NCBI GenBank assembly: GCA_003260075.1
Contig: QLIY01000828.1
Location: 1-64,000 of the forward strand
Direction of reading: 5' to 3'
From: Phallusia mammillata
Lineage: Eukaryota > Chordata > Ascidiacea > Phlebobranchia > Ascidiidae
Length of the DNA stretch: 64,000 nucleotides
Shown here piece after piece: positions 42,151-56,553 of the stretch. Position 1 is the stretch's first letter; every line of letters begins with the position of its first letter. Made by a program: the position numbers and the translations under genes. The notes under the pieces were generated by a model. That model saw only the letters and a program-made list of their open reading frames with translations, did no database searches and was not told the DNA's origin.

Positions 42151-45138
42151 TCATTCGATCTTCGTCAACAAAACTCTGGGCTTTGGTTTGATTAATAGAC
42201 TGTCTGTTTGTCGCCAAAATTTTTGACTTTCGGAGAGCTGCTTCCTTGTCTTCACGGGTTTCATGGCATCGCTATGATTCCACACGTATGTGTCACCTTT
42301 TGCCCGTTGTTCAGGCTCTTTGGTATCAAATTGTCGCATGGAAGTAACTGGAAAGCTTCCAAATGATTCCTGTGCCATGGGTAAATCTACCCCCCCCCCA
42401 TGATTCCACACGTATGTGTCACCTTTTGCCCGTTGTTCAGGCTCTTTAGTATTAAATTGTCGCATGGAAGTAACAGGAAAGCTTCCAAATGATTCCTGTG
42501 CCATGGGTAAATCTACAAACACAGCAAAATACATATTATTCATGCATAACTAAACCCGTAAAATTGTGGTATATTTGGGAATTCTTACAATTAGGACACC
42601 CACGAATCCAGATCCTAGATAATCCGAAGTAATTTAACAAATAAGCAATCTGGTTTATAGGTTTGCTTAAAGCTCTACAAAATGAACGGCTTTAGGCAAC
42701 AAATCAATGCATACCCGGTGCGCATGCATATTCGCCTCAATAGTTAAAGTAAAAATACGAAGTCACATAGCTGGAAAAAATCTAAGCTCTAACCCACTCC
42801 GATAGGTTCGGCCCGACTTACAACACTCAATTGCTGTTGATTGACAACTATACAAATCGACATTTTCTGAACCTTTTTACCTGCATCAACTCCATGACCT
42901 CTGACCTCATTTTCCGTCCCATCTCCTTTCTCTGTAATTTCTTCCAACAGGGAAATCCGTCTGTGTATGGGCGAGCGAATTCTCCTGGCAGCAAGGGCTT
43001 CTTGCTCCCTCTGGTGGTAGTCGGCTGATATCTTACGGTAGTAGTTGGAGTTGGGATGAAGCGATCGCTTAATTTGCAACGGCGGCAAAACCAGTCTTCT
43101 CGGCTGTTGCATCGGTGGGTAGGATGCGCTGAGCTGTTGACAAAAGTAGTATATTGCATTGGTTTTAAACGAAACGCTTGCTAATGTGTAAAGCTTATGT
43201 ATTGTGAATTATCGAACTGCGCAAACTTTTTTAAGACAGTGATCATTTCTCGGTGTTATTAGATCCAATAAAAAACAATTGTGGTAAGTTTTATGTAGGT
43301 TGAATTGACCAGAGATGTAATCACAGCCTAACATGTGGATGCGAACCCAAATTTGTTTTATGAATAGCAAAAATAGGCCTAAAAATGTGATAAGCCAGGC
43401 GCGACCATACCCGGCAGGAGCCCGATATTAATGGTCCGGCCCAGTTCTAAAATCAAAATTAGATCACGTAAATGAATTTAAATCAATAAAAGTTTGTTAC
43501 AGTTTGATACAAACCTGTTCAGGGGTGGCGTACGATCCATAATTATGACCTGTAACCTCTCTGACGTCATCAAGATTTGCGACGTCGTGATGCGATTTGT
43601 TCCAAGTATTAATGGGCTTACGTTCCTCGATCTTGTACAGCTTGAAACAAAAACACATTTAAACTCTAAGATGAATACATCGACCACATGGTCGAGAGGC
43701 GATCCCCTATAACAGCATACAAGGCAGGCAACGGTGCTGGTGATTCGACTTTCGGCGGGTTCACCACTGAGCTACACAGGCTTACGAAAATAGTCCTGAA
43801 AGCACTCCTGTCGTGAGGTTGAATCCAACCGCAGGCTAGATTCACGTCTTGCCCTATTGGAATGCTTGGGAGACCAGTTTGATTCAAAAGACGCCTTAAA
43901 TCGACCTAGCGTACCTTTTTAACTCAAAATCCCCTCTAAACTGTTGAGCCTGAACATTAGCTTTGTAGCTAACAGATGCTGTAAGACACACATTTACCTG
44001 TAAAATATCTTCAGCAAGCTTTCCGGCATGATTCGGACTTATGTCCCGTATTCTTCCATCTCGTTTTCCCTGAAAAAAACAACATAATTTTTCAAAACAT
44101 AGTTGTAAAGCGAGGCTGAATTTAGGCCAGGGGCACCGAAAGTATATAAGCCCGAAGTCAGACCCAAACTTGATAGATTTTAAAAACAAAGCCCGAATTG
44201 GGCTCCACAGTTGGTGAAAAAAGTGGTGCTGAGTGTAAAGCCCGAATGAAGCAAGTTTCTCAAATCTCAATCCGAATCTAAACCCGACCCGACTAACGGC
44301 TTACAACTCTATCTCAGGCGCACAGTAACCAATAGGTTCCTATTCTCATACCTGCTCCAGTTGAATTCTTGCTTTTATTTTTCGTCGCTTTGCGGGGTCG
44401 CGAATGCGCTTGTACTTCTCGCTTTCGGCCTTAACCTGCTCCACTGTGGCACCACCGTAGCGACCCAGGTTAAGAAGCGGTCTTGTGTCCTCGTGAAACT
44501 TGCTTTGCTCTCGTACCGACTTAATGCGACGAAGCAATGCAATCTGGAATGCCTTGAGCTCGTCGTTGGAGTTTGTCATGTGATTGTTGTTTCTGCAAGT
44601 TGTTAACTTGTTATTGTCCGAACAGAAATTTTTAACGTACTGAATAAGGACTCTTAGCTCCAAATGTATGACTTTTGTAGAAAATAGGCGCTGCTCTTGC
44701 TCGAGTAGTTGGGCTTCGGAAAGTTATCATGATTTCTTTTTCCGCAAAAACTACGTTTTGCGCTTTAATTTACACAATTTGAGAAAAGAATTTTACAACA
44801 AGTATGTCAAATACCGCGTTTAAGGCAGTGTGCTGAGTAAGCCGCAGTTATTTCGAAAAAAATCGCACAAAAGATCTTGTCAAATTGTGGTAAGTTATAG
44901 TCTCAAAACATATGTTTAAAAACTTTACAATCATTTAAATCGCGCAGAAAACTCTTTATTTTTACCTTTCCAGCTTGTGGTGTTCGACACTGCGGTCATT
45001 TTCTATCTGTCGCTTCAGAAAAGTCAATCGCTTGTTTTCAATTTCGTTGATAACTGTAGTGAATCTTCTGCGCTTTGTGTTTTGCTTGTAAATGTTCGCA
45101 ACCCTGCCACCCATTGACATCGACAATGCGTCGGCCAT
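42151..45138 (-). CDS. Unrecognised basic, helix-rich protein
   Basis: Exons in transcript order: 45138-44966, 44592-44352, 44069-43998, 43640-43515, 43133-42881 and 42386-42151; phases 2, 0, 0, 0 and 1; 366 residues. It starts MADALSMSMGGRVANIYKQN. No signal peptide or membrane segment. The first 140 residues are strongly charged and probably helical (NEIENKRLTFLKRQIENDRS; AESEKYKRIRDPAKRRKIKA). Later parts have motifs LLNLGRYGGATVEQVKAESE, RKPINTWNKSHHDV and DYHQREQEALAARRIRSPIH, and the protein ends KPRVLLTKIE. It could be a cytoskeletal or ciliary component, but that is only an impression from composition. The start is divergent from the TMCC gene, about 3 kb away. The last exon is partly duplicated at 42400-42512. 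Confidence 0.82.
42274..42514 (+). repeat. Duplication of the last exon of the unrecognised gene
   Basis: 42274-42389 and 42400-42514 are copies around ten C. On the minus strand both read DLPMAQESFGSFPVTSMRQF with one Asn/Asp difference soon after. Only the left copy continues to the stop codon. Confidence 0.75.
43690..43895 (+). repeat. Degenerate tRNA-derived SINE
   Basis: GAGGTTGAATCCAACCGCAGG resembles a B box and is followed by CTTGCCCTATTGGAATGCTT, the tail of the SINE near 19530 and 60860. In an intron, opposite to the host gene. Confidence 0.5.
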
Positions 45139-46501
45139 TTTTGCAGTTTCTTACGTTACAGTATAAATTTAAATCCTATTTAAGAGGCAATGTACATAAC
45201 ATGTTAAAAATGGGATGTTTATGTCTATACACCCTGGCCAACTTCCAGAACTGAGTGCTAGAAATTGCCTACGAAGAGCCAAATAGGCTACGTTCAAATC
45301 AAAACACCTTTTCTGACATGAATCATTCTGACGCACTACAGTCTGTCTCTATCAAAACATATGCAGTTGTGGTCCCACCATTTCAACACAACTATTCTTT
45401 GTCTCCTTGTAAACTTCTCCAAAGTAAATAAATGTCGGACTTCCTGCAGGCCACAATACCGCCTTATATCACCTTTCGCCATTGTGTTTTTAATTAAACA
45501 TTATTTAATGGCATATTGATTTCAAAGAGCTGTGACGGTCGCACGATCTTACGCGACCTTGTTCAGTCTATTCAGGCGCTATATGACAAGCTTCGGGTAC
45601 ACAAGTGGCAACTATTTTCAGGCACATTGTAATCAATATTGTTTGTTCACAAACGTTTATAAAAACATAATGTGCCTTTGCTCTGTAGAACAACTGTTCA
45701 AGTGTCACTTTGCTTAGAAACGAAACGACAAAGAGGGAAAACAAAAACCTCTTATATTATATCGTGAACAATCTTTATCGTCACTATCAGAACTTAGTTT
45801 TTCCCACCATTTTTGTAGAAATATAGGCTAACTAAGCTACATTGTGTCTTTGTTTGCTGACACTGCACATGTGTAAGCAACATTCTACTAAATCTGACGT
45901 CTCAAAGACTATTTTTCTTTTTACCGCTTGTTGTGCAGTTGTTGTTTCTCTTCTAAATTTTATCAGCTACGAAGCAGTTAATATATAGGTGTAAAAAGGC
46001 ATACAATACCTAAAGTTTACATCACAGTGTAATGGGTCACTCTGCCCTTTATCGGATCAGATTGCAGACGAAACATACGTTCAATAGAAAACAGCAGCAC
46101 ATTATCGTGTTTCCTAAACAAAGCGTAGAGAAAGTAATTGACCTCGACGACTTCTGTAATGCTTTGGAAATTTCTGTCGTGACCAGAAGTGGAGAATTGC
46201 CATGGCTTGCACAAAATAAAAGAAATCTTAATAAATTGTGCCCCAAAATTTTTCAAAATAGAAACTTAATCCAACAACTTTTTAGTTTTTTCTTCAGCGT
46301 AGGTGACTAAACAAGTTTCCCTTAGAGATAGAGTCTCTTATAAACATTATTTTTAAGTATTTTTGCCACTAGATAAGTAAACAATGAAACGTCAAGCAGT
46401 CATGAAATTTAGCGATCATTCTTGCTTCAATACCAGTAACTCACTTCATGTTGGTTGACTATTTAGGAAATAACTATACCCACGTTTGTATTAATTAAAT
46501 A

Positions 46502-46762
46502 TGGTTACTATTTATAAAACTATAGAAATCAGTTTAAAGCGTATTTTACATCAGGTAGAGCAGAGGTACCGTCCCAGGTTCCGAGGTTAAAATTACAACA
46601 AATAACAGCCCTAAAGCAATGCTAAAGTGCTAACCCCCCCCCCCGTTACTATTTATAAAACTATAGAAATCAGTTTAAAGCGTATTTTACATAAGGTACC
46701 GTCCCAGGTTCCGAGGTTAAATTTACAACAAATAACAGCCCTAAAGCAATGCTAAAGTGATA
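46502..46762 (+). repeat. Direct duplication around 11 C
   Basis: 46502-46633 and 46645-46762 are copies; the left copy has a few extra bases (CAGGTAGAGCAGAGGTACC against AAGGTACC). Confidence 0.7.
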
Positions 46763-47273
46763 AATTTATGTGGTAAGTTTTTTGTACGGACATTGATTGC
46801 TTTATTTTTAAATCGCAACCCTATTTCTTGTCCTTAAACAATGTTACCATAGAAATTGATGATCTTTATTAAATGCCGCTTGTACATTTTGCTTTCGTCA
46901 TGGTCGGGTTAACCCAGATGTTTGAGTTCAGTTAGTTGTCATTAAAATTTATAAACAAGAAGAATACAAATACCCGATCAAAGCAGTATTTAACCAGCAG
47001 CAACAGGTATTGTAACTTTTTTATGTTTTTATTTAATCTGTAGTCAACAATGTTGCTTTTTGAATATTCTTAGTTCTCACTCAAGTTACACGTGCCCCGA
47101 ACACAAATATTATTTTAGGTTTGCTGGTACACTTTTATTTTCTCAACACACACAACTGCATAATTTTTGTGTTTGGATCAGTGCGTCAGGAAATTTAGTA
47201 AATCTGACCATCATTTTTGTTCTTTATACATTTGTGCATGTGGTTTTATAAAATGCTTTACAGCAAGGGCATG

Positions 47274-47553
47274 CAACCTGCGGTCTATTTGAGTAAAGGT
47301 TGTGCGGCCCGCAGAGATGCTTGGATTTCAAATGCACTGGAAAATGAGTCCAATTATTATATCTTTTTGAGCAAATTATTGTAACCCTTGCTATTTTTCT
47401 GTGATCTGATAATAATGCAGCAAGAACCAAATGCAAATTGTACTTTTGGTATGCAACAAGGTAAAGTCACCTTGTGTTATATGAAAGTGCTACCTGCGAT
47501 CTAATCATAGTAATTGTATTTGGCCCAACTGTGGCAAAAGTTGCACACCCGTG
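47274..47553. mobile_element. Non-autonomous hAT element, 8-bp TSD
   Basis: Starts CAAGGGCATGCAACCT and ends AAGTTGCACACCCGTG. The TSD CTTTACAG (47266-47273) and CTTTACTG (47554-47561) match at 7 of 8. Same family as 28474-28792. Confidence 0.8.
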
Positions 47554-48151
47554 CTTTACTGAACTATGAAAAAAAAAAGAGATTTACAGTAGAAAGTGTG
47601 ATTTAGTTGTAAAATGCTTTTAAACGGTTTGTTTGTACAATTGTATTTAAGTAAAGAGCAGAAGAAAGTTTTGGACTCATAGACTTGAAAATGGATGTAA
47701 ATGAAGGTGCCACTGCCAGTGTAGACCAACACAGCTTTAATGCTAAATTAACTTGCATGGCACTTGCATGTAAACTTTGCTTTCTAAATATACCTACAAA
47801 TTCAAACACTTTCGGTGATCAGAAATCTTTTTCTAAGAATGCCAGAAAAAATTAAAAAACTTCCTAAACTCACAATAATACTTCTTGTAGGTTATGAAAC
47901 CATAATTGTTCATGGATGTTAACTTTGGCAGCTAACAAATATGTGTGCATTTAAAAAAGGCTAAAATTGATGTGTACTTTGATTAAAACCCTCTTTAAAA
48001 TCAAATTAATTTGTTCATGCTATAATAAATGAATGACTTTGCGAATCTTTGTAATAGAACAAACCTTAAATAACTGGATTCCTTTTGGGCCAATAAATTA
48101 AAGTGTGATATATTTCCCTACCTGTCATGTTTTATTTGTTGGTATCAACAG

Positions 48152-49471
48152 AATCAAAACCTGCTGCTAAAGCCCAGAAACCTAGGTGGAACATCTTTCA
48201 GCGTGGCACAAAAAATAAATCGAATTCCTCACTTTCAACACTTGCCGATCCAGCCGAGTTGCAAAGAGTATCTTTTGCGACATCAATTAATGATCTCCCT
48301 GAAAGACCTTCTGCTTTTAAGCAGGTAAATTTGTACAAATGACAGATCAACAAAAATAAGTACTTGGTTGGATGCCACGAGTGTAAAAAAAGCCCATAAA
48401 ACTAAGCAAAATGCTGAAAATAAAATATTTTCACGAATACAATTTTCTCTTTTATTTAAATCAAACGGTAGCCATTAGTCTGTGCTGTACTGTGTGCTAT
48501 CACTTCACACCTGTAATGCTATTTCATAGCATGTTTTTTAATGCCATGTGTGCCTTATTTTTCTCTAGTATTATTGTTATTCAACATTTAAAAAACACTG
48601 TTTTTTCATTGCTTAACATGAGTTGTTTTGTTTTTTAAATATATATACTTTTGCACATTTGGGTTGTTAGTGACATTTTAATTTTGGGGCAATAATTTTT
48701 AACATGGATTTTCCCGTACCCATAGTTTAGATGCAGTTTCATTCAAAAAAAAAAAATTAATGCAGTTCACTTGCTTTTTAGGTGCTTGGACAAATTGGTG
48801 CTCAAAAAGGTGCACAGAAAATGAAAAGGGTGCATAGTTTTAAAAAGCTAGCAAGAGATCGGGATGGAAGATGTAGTTCACCTCAGGTATCACAATGCAA
48901 GCAAATTGCTTCTCGAACAGACTAAAAACGTATTTCTAAAACTTGGCACACTCATATCCTCCATTCCATAACTTGTAATAAGTTCAGGATGCATAAGAGG
49001 AAGCTTACAGCTTAGTTCTTGGCAACCAGTACAAATTTAATTAAACTGCACCACAGTAAGTAACCTAATCTGCTTTGTTTTTTAGTATATTACACTTAGC
49101 AATACTAAGGAGCCTGCATTCAGTACTGGGTGGCATTGTAGTATTTTGTGCCCCAACGAACTGTATGATATGAATTTTATTCGACAGGGTCGACTATCTG
49201 TTGGAAGTGCTACTTCAGCAAATCTAGATGTTGCGTCTTACACAGGAAGACCCAGGTTAGTGTGTATTAATCTTATTGTTCTCATTTTCCTATTGTGAAA
49301 GATATGGGTGAAACGCTTGCTGCAGTTTCTCCCTTTTTTAAGTAACTAGCAAGTGAGGGTAAAAATAGCACAGAAACTCATATATTTTACATGTTTTGTA
49401 GGTCTTCATCAAATTCTTCTTTTCATGGACTGCCTACTGAAACAAAATCGCTATATGCTGAGGAACATACG
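48152..49471 (+). other. Upstream exon group, probable alternative N-terminus of TMCC
   Basis: Four exons, 48152-48324, 48782-48886, 49188-49255 and 49402-49471, linked by phase. They encode a Ser-rich basic stretch ([60 protein letters not shown]). The last exon ends in phase 0 and could join 52766. The first has a good acceptor, so its true start is further upstream; an in-frame ATG at 48127 is an alternative. It could also be a separate gene. Confidence 0.6.
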
Positions 49472-52400
49472 GTTTGTTAGATAATTTTGTTTTTTTGTTA
49501 TGACTATGTTTACCTTTAAAAACATAGTGAAAAAAAATGTTTCTTAAGTTTGATACTAGACGGTATCTTAAGCCAAATACAAACCATATCGATACTGGAA
49601 CCTAAAACAGTTCCAGTAACTATATTTGATTCTTGTACAAGTTGAAAGTCCAAATCAAGACTTTTCAAAGTAGGCAGTGCAGCCCACGTTTAGGCATTTT
49701 GTAAAGTGAGTTGGCAGTCTAACATTAGTCATATGATGCGTCCCATTATGTCTGCCAATGAAAAATGTTTTTGCATGGAAAAGATTGATTGTGAGGTTCC
49801 TGTCTAAATTATAAAAATCTCTAAAGTTATGGCTTCAAAACTGTAATTTAAATATAAATTATAGGAAATAATATACTGGTTGATTGATTATTATCAGTGC
49901 AGTGGTGCGTCAATGATACAATTTCCCTTTGTACATCAATATGTAGCTTGAGCCATCTCAGGGGATCATTATTCAGACATGACATGCATTATGCATACCT
50001 TAGGAGTGGGCATGCTTTGACAAATTTTGACTCATTGACATGTCGCCCATATCTTTCCTGTCAAGCATCTTTTGTGCGTCGTGATGCACTGCTCAGACAC
50101 AGACAAGAGCTCACTGGTGTAAACTAGACTTTAGAATTTGCCTGTGTGCATTGTCCAGACATTGTCGGTCGATTTTGCAGGGGATTTGGAAGTATTAAAT
50201 GTCTTCTCTCAGAAGAAGAAGCTTAACAACAACGTTGGTGCATAGAGACCTCATCGTTCGGTATTGATCGGTCGTCGTCTTAAAATTTTTTGCTTGCTGC
50301 AGTTCTTTAAAGCATGCAGCAGTGTTGCTAGCCCTGTTATCGACTGTTTATTATGTCACGAGGCTTTGGTCGCAGTGCAGATGCCTTGTTTTGTACCACA
50401 AGCGTTTCAGGCGAGGTCACATTTCGATTATTAGATGTACAATCCCAGTTTTTACCGTTTACCGGCTGTTGGCATAGAATGACGTGCGATACGGAGAAAA
50501 CATGTGTAATTGTGCACCAGATCTTTGTAGGGCTAAGAATGATGTAATCCGTTTGGCGTGCTACGTCATGTATGTGAGTTGCCGATTTGAATACCGCTGC
50601 CCACGTTGAAGCATGTTGTACGGTATATGTTTTGACAGCCACGCGTAAAGCAGCGTATGCCGGGTTGCCACGCGCCCAAAATCTGTATAAAGCAGGCCGC
50701 ACCTTTATATCCCACTGAAGGCGGTTAGTATGTTTTACAATTTACATGGTTAGGAAACCTCGAGCATTTAGTCAGAAAGAGCATAACGTTCAGTGGTGTT
50801 GTGGTTCTAATGAACAAAACCTAATGACCGACATGTTTAAGCGCGGTAACATCAAAACAAACGTATGGATGGACTTCCTCGTTAAGAGGATATACAGGTT
50901 CTATAACAAATGCGTTAGTTTAGTCAGTTCGGCAACCCAATGAGTGAAGGCACAAATAGACTTTATCTGACCTCGTTTGGCTGTTCATTGATGCTAAAAT
51001 GACAGATACCGAGATGTGGCAATGGGAGTGTGTTGCGTCAGCGTCATTTAACTGACATAACACGTCTGTTTGGATGGCATTCGCGGCTTTTTGGATAGGA
51101 AGTAGCGTGGTATAAACTATGACAGGTCATTTAAATGAGAGTTTACTTAACAAATGTTTTACTATAGTGGTTAAGCGTATGTTGCACTTTTATGCTGAGC
51201 ATTTAGGTAGTTACAGTCTGTACCATTTGACTTGGCGCAATTGAGCAATATGGAGGATGTGGTTAAAAAGGATGAGGTACCTGAAATACCCGACTCGCTG
51301 AATATCCATCAACAGCAAGCTAGCGATACGTTGGACAACAGCAATGTGGTATCCGACTTGCCGGATATGACTGCTAATGACGCCGCAAACACCGATGAGT
51401 CAGGCTGGAGCGATCTGGACAGCGAAGACAGTGGCACAGTCGAAGACGCTAACAGCAACGGCCCTGATGAGTCATTCGAAGAGTTTGCACGCAAGCATAG
51501 CGCCCACAAGGAAATCTTCCGTTCCAAGGGCTGTTCTTCACTGTCAGCGGCAATTCCCAGATCGGTGTCTTTGTTTCGCCGACGAAGCCCTACCTCGCCA
51601 CGACGGGCCTTCTTTTTCCCTAGCAAACCAGGCCCACACGGCGACGATTCAGAAGCACACGACCAATGCAAATCAGCACCTCATAGTCCCCGCGCATCGC
51701 CGAAAAGGGTCGTTGGGCCACAGGTGCCGAAATCGCCGATAAAAGATGCTGTTGTACGGTCGAGATCGCTTGAGAACTACCGAGACCAGACCAACTTGAC
51801 AAAATCGCCGTCGACCAAAATGCACTGGCCTAAGCGATTTTTCACGCCTCCTTCTATCGTTCTTACTCAACCTTCCGAACACTCGCATGGCCTTGCAGAC
51901 ACAAAATCCGATTCGGCCCTAACTTCAGATGCGAAGAGCCACTCGTTCGAAATATCATTGTCAAGGTTTCTCAAACCCGCATCGGGCCAGGCAGCAAAAA
52001 GGCACCACTCTGCTAAGGGACACGTAGCAGCCGAAGCCGAGTTTCAATGGAGAAATATGGTCAGTGAGATAGTGGTTTATCACTCAATCAAATGTGACAC
52101 ACATGTATGATGCACAGAAGAGCATATATGTGTTGCTTCGACGTTGGTCTTTATATGGAGTGTACAGATTATATTCAAAACGAGCTTTCACTTGCGTTAT
52201 GTGTAACATTTAAACCGCGAACCTGTTAAACAAATGGCGCAGCGCACAGAGCTCATAAGTCAACACGTAGGCTTTTCAGGCATAGGTTGTTTGTCATGCA
52301 AAGTTTAATTTAACCATCTGGCAGAACGTGACTGTTTTGAGATACTTTTTAAGAGTCTTGGTGTATCGTATCCACCAGTTGTTGTGAAGTAGGTATAGCT

Positions 52401-55400
52401 ATTCCACACACCGCTTTCTCAAAGGTCGTTGTGTTATTAATACCGTCGCTCATTGTTCCCGTGCGAGACAAATGCTGTCGTCTTCAGCAACTATTTAAAT
52501 TCTTATTGGTTGGGGAACACAGCAAATCAAGACAGTTGCGCTTTCAAAGTACGTGAGCATCTGAGGGCATTCCTTGTGTAAAGCATTTCTGCAACGGTAT
52601 TGTCATACTTTGATATAACGTATTTAGGTTTATTTGTGTAGCAACATAAAAGCTATTTAAAGGCTCACTAGTTTTTGAATTATCGAAATTCTATTATGTC
52701 GTAAGTATACGTTTTAGCCTCTAAGACGCAACGGAAGTAAAGGGGTGTTTTGTTATTCTTTACAGGCTAGCAACAACAACACGGACGGTCGAAATAACAC
52801 AGACAATCGATCATCTACACCAGCAGCTGGGGTTCTGCTCTCTGAGGCGCCTATACAACCGTCGGCAGCTCCTGTTCTCATGTCAGGTACATACTTAAGT
52901 TTCAATGGACTGTAATTAATTTTTGCGAGCCTATCTTTGACTGTATCAACGTTGTGCTATATTACCACGTTGTGCACAAGTTCTGATGTGCCTGGTATGA
53001 TAATTGCGCCAGTGGCAAAGTTTTTAGACTCGGTTTCGTATACGCGTTTGCGTGCATATACTGTTGGTTTCAAACACGTTAATAGCATGAAGGCTCCCTG
53101 TTTGCTTTTGCTAATTGGCTCAACCAATATTAATTTAAGTTGAAGTCCTGTGTGGAGTTACGCCCAAAGATAAGTGGTATTTTAACCATGGGCTTTGAAG
53201 TTTATGCAAACTATACTATGGTCCACGAATCAAAGTTAAAAATCGGGTCGGGTTCGGGCATAAATTTTATAAAACTGGCTCACTTAGGGCCTGACTTTAT
53301 ACCCGGCATATTGATTGCCGCGTTTACACGACATTTTTGGACTTGATTTAGGCTACAACCAGTGGTCCCCCCCCCCGGTCCACGAATCAAAGTTAAAAAT
53401 CGGGTCGGGTTCGGGCATAAATTTGATAAAACTGGCTCACTTAGGGCCTGACTTTATACTCGGCATATTGATTGCCGCGTTTACACAACATTTTTGGACT
53501 TGATTTAGGCTATAACCAGTGGGAGTCAATTGTTTTGTCAGCCGTTTCTTATCACAAAAGTCATATTTTTCAGTCGGTTCTGTTACAAAAAGTCCATACT
53601 GACTCTGTCTCAAGAAATTTTATGAGATCAGCGAACCGGTTAGCATTACTGGGCCTATAAACAACTCTGCCACGAATAGGAAAAATTATGGTAAAGAAAC
53701 GTAACCTATTCAGATCGTTGTAATTTGTTTGTTCAGGCGCAGAAAACGGAAATCAGAGCTTGAACGTTACGCAGTACGACACGGTGGACGGTTCACCTTC
53801 GGGCGAGCAACAGAGAAACCGTAATTCCGTTGAACTCGACCACATACAACAAAAGATCTTGAAAATTAGGTACAAAATACAAACTTACGTGCTGACTTTT
53901 CTGCAATACGTTTTTCAGTAAAATAACTTTCAACTATGAATCATTTTTAGAATAATTTTCACACGTAGTCAGAATACAAGTTAAGCATCTTGTTTTGTTT
54001 GGATTCTTTAAATATTTTACTCCACTTCAAATGGGAATTCGGCAAACCAAGCAAACAGGGTTCATTGGTGATTTTCTTATGGTCTGTACGTACAATCTTC
54101 ACAAAATAACTCTTAGGTTATTATCACATAACTTTTCTGCTTTCAATAAAAGTACTTGTTTACGGTACAAGTTACATCACACTTTATTGTGTTTTATTAA
54201 AAAAGAAGACATTCTGTTTGAATAACTTACAAATTCTGACAACACGATGAACATTGTAGAGAAACATGATTGTAAATGGAAAATACTAGTGCCACTGAAC
54301 CCTTCATAATCCGTATTTTGGTCGGTACCTTGTTAAAAAAACACATGCGATAAATAGGGTCTTGTAACTATGGTGGACAATACCGATATATTTAGTTCGT
54401 ATGTTTTTGAGTTTGGGGCTATTTTTATGTCTAAATCACCGTGTTTTGCTATCCGGTGTTTTCACCCTGCTTTATTGTTCGGAGATTTCTGCAGAACACA
54501 AGCCTTTATTGTAACGTGGGCGTTTTTGACAATTTCACAGAACTTCACTCTTTGTATGGTTAATGTTTTACCTGTGGTTTAAAGGCTACGTCATTCCATG
54601 TTTTTCTGCGAAATGTTGACCTTGAGTAACCTCGCAAACACTCTACCTCCGTGATTTTAAACGAGATCAACACGTACAAGTGGTCCTTGTTTGATTTTGC
54701 GACACATTGTTACTAGGTTGCACAATATCAGTAGCTTTCTGCAATATTTTTCACTGACGGCAATTTGAATATGCCTGAAAAACGTTGTTGCGATCTGTCC
54801 CTATTACGTAATTGCATTATGTGATTTGCCATTCTCATTATTTGCAACTAAGGAATGTATCTCCAACAAAAATCTAGCTTCTAGGCATTTTTAATGTTTT
54901 ATTATGTAACTAGTTTGTTTAATGTTGTGTTTCAAATCTAAAGCCTTAAAACCTTTGCCACTTGCGTACTACACAAAGGAGTTTGGCGGCATAACCTGCA
55001 ATTATAGTATATGATTCACTTGTCTTCTATTCTTAAAATAGCTGTACAGTTTCACAATACGGAAAATAACTTGCTTGAACCATAGCCTGTGTAACTTTGT
55101 TTTTTCTCAGGAAAACTTTTGTTCTATGTAACCCAAAATAGTTTCATGTCTGCCTAATACAGGGTTTGCTGGTCTTTAGTTCATTCTAACTTTAACTGCA
55201 TTAATTTAAAACACAAACATAAATGTGTAAATTACAGACGTGAACTAATGTTTTCTGTGACAAAGATTACAGCTCTCCCAATTTTCTATAACGACCAGAA
55301 GTGGGCGCTACAGCCTAAGTAAAGAAGTCCAGGCCTAATGCATCCATCCATTCTTTATTCAAAATTAAAAGTTAAAATATTTTTTTGCAGCGAAGCGATC

Positions 55401-56510
55401 AAACTAGAACAAGCAACACGGGACAGCAACGTTGCCGATTACCTTAAGCTTACTACGAACGCCGACAAGCAACAGACAGTCCGCATCAAAACAGTCTTCG
55501 AAAAGAAAAACCAAAAGTCCAATGCCAATATTACGCAGGTTTGTCATTTTGCAATAGCTCTTTGCTATGAGGCCAATGTGTTACGCCAGCCCACATAACA
55601 GTTTTTTTTGTTACTGTGGGCTCAAAAGATAGCGATATGTTTGTGCTATTGACTCTATTTTGTAGCACACCTAAGCAAGGGCTATGGTACGGCGTCTTTT
55701 GCGTATTAAAACACAAAAAGTTAAACGTATAATGTTACACTTATGCACATAGAAGTGCATAGGAAAGTATGGGTTTAAAGCAAACAAAGGTAAAATTAAC
55801 TGTCCTTCGGGCCACTTAGAACTACCACTGTTTCAAAATGAAATATACAAATCACATTCAGGGCGGTATTAACAGCTCGTGTGACTCTGGCAATTACAGG
55901 TCGCACTACGCATGTTTTTATTGTCGGTCTGCGAACGTAGAGCCCTGAGAAACGCCGCTTGAGGGAACCAAACCGCTATTTAATTAACCCGCATCGCTGA
56001 CCTATCGTCGTTCCTGTCAGGCAATAAGCAGATTGCGTGCGTCGGAAAGGTGAAAGGTCACAGCCAGCGCAACGAAATTATATGCAGCGAAAGGCAGGGA
56101 CAACAACATACTTCAGTTATATTTAACTGTGCTTAAAGATTGTTACGTACGACGCCGATGACTGAATGGGTTAGTCACTGGCAAGACGTAGAACGTACCC
56201 ACTGATGGTGTGACTGCGGTTCGAAGTGAAAGCAAGCGGTACCGCAGATCTTTCCTTGTGTTAGAATTAGATTGGAGTGTCTATAGTTACCCCGCATTCA
56301 GGCTGTAGATACCATTGTGCAGCTGTTCGTTAAGAGTTCGGCTCAACAAGTGTTGGAATCCGACGCTTTGTGTTTTCAATTTATAAGAAGCTAAGAGCAG
56401 CTGTAGTCTAGAAAGTGTTGTGTATTTGTATTGCTATAGCTTTGGTTGTGTTCGTTTTAAGAAGTGGGATGTTTTATAGATTTCGTTGGTTATAGAGCGC
56501 ATGTTGATAG

Positions 56511-56553
<43 letters not shown>

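Larger units (their letters stand above)
45139..48151. other. Divergent intergenic region
   Basis: Separates the minus-strand unrecognised gene from the plus-strand TMCC gene. It holds a duplication (46502-46762) and a hAT element (47274-47553). Open frames here show no domain or splice structure that I trust. The first exon of the earliest TMCC transcript may lie here. Confidence 0.5.

Noticed and set aside
46032-46310. A 92-codon open frame in the divergent spacer
   Set aside because: No recognisable domain, no splice context, and the reverse strand is open over the same stretch.
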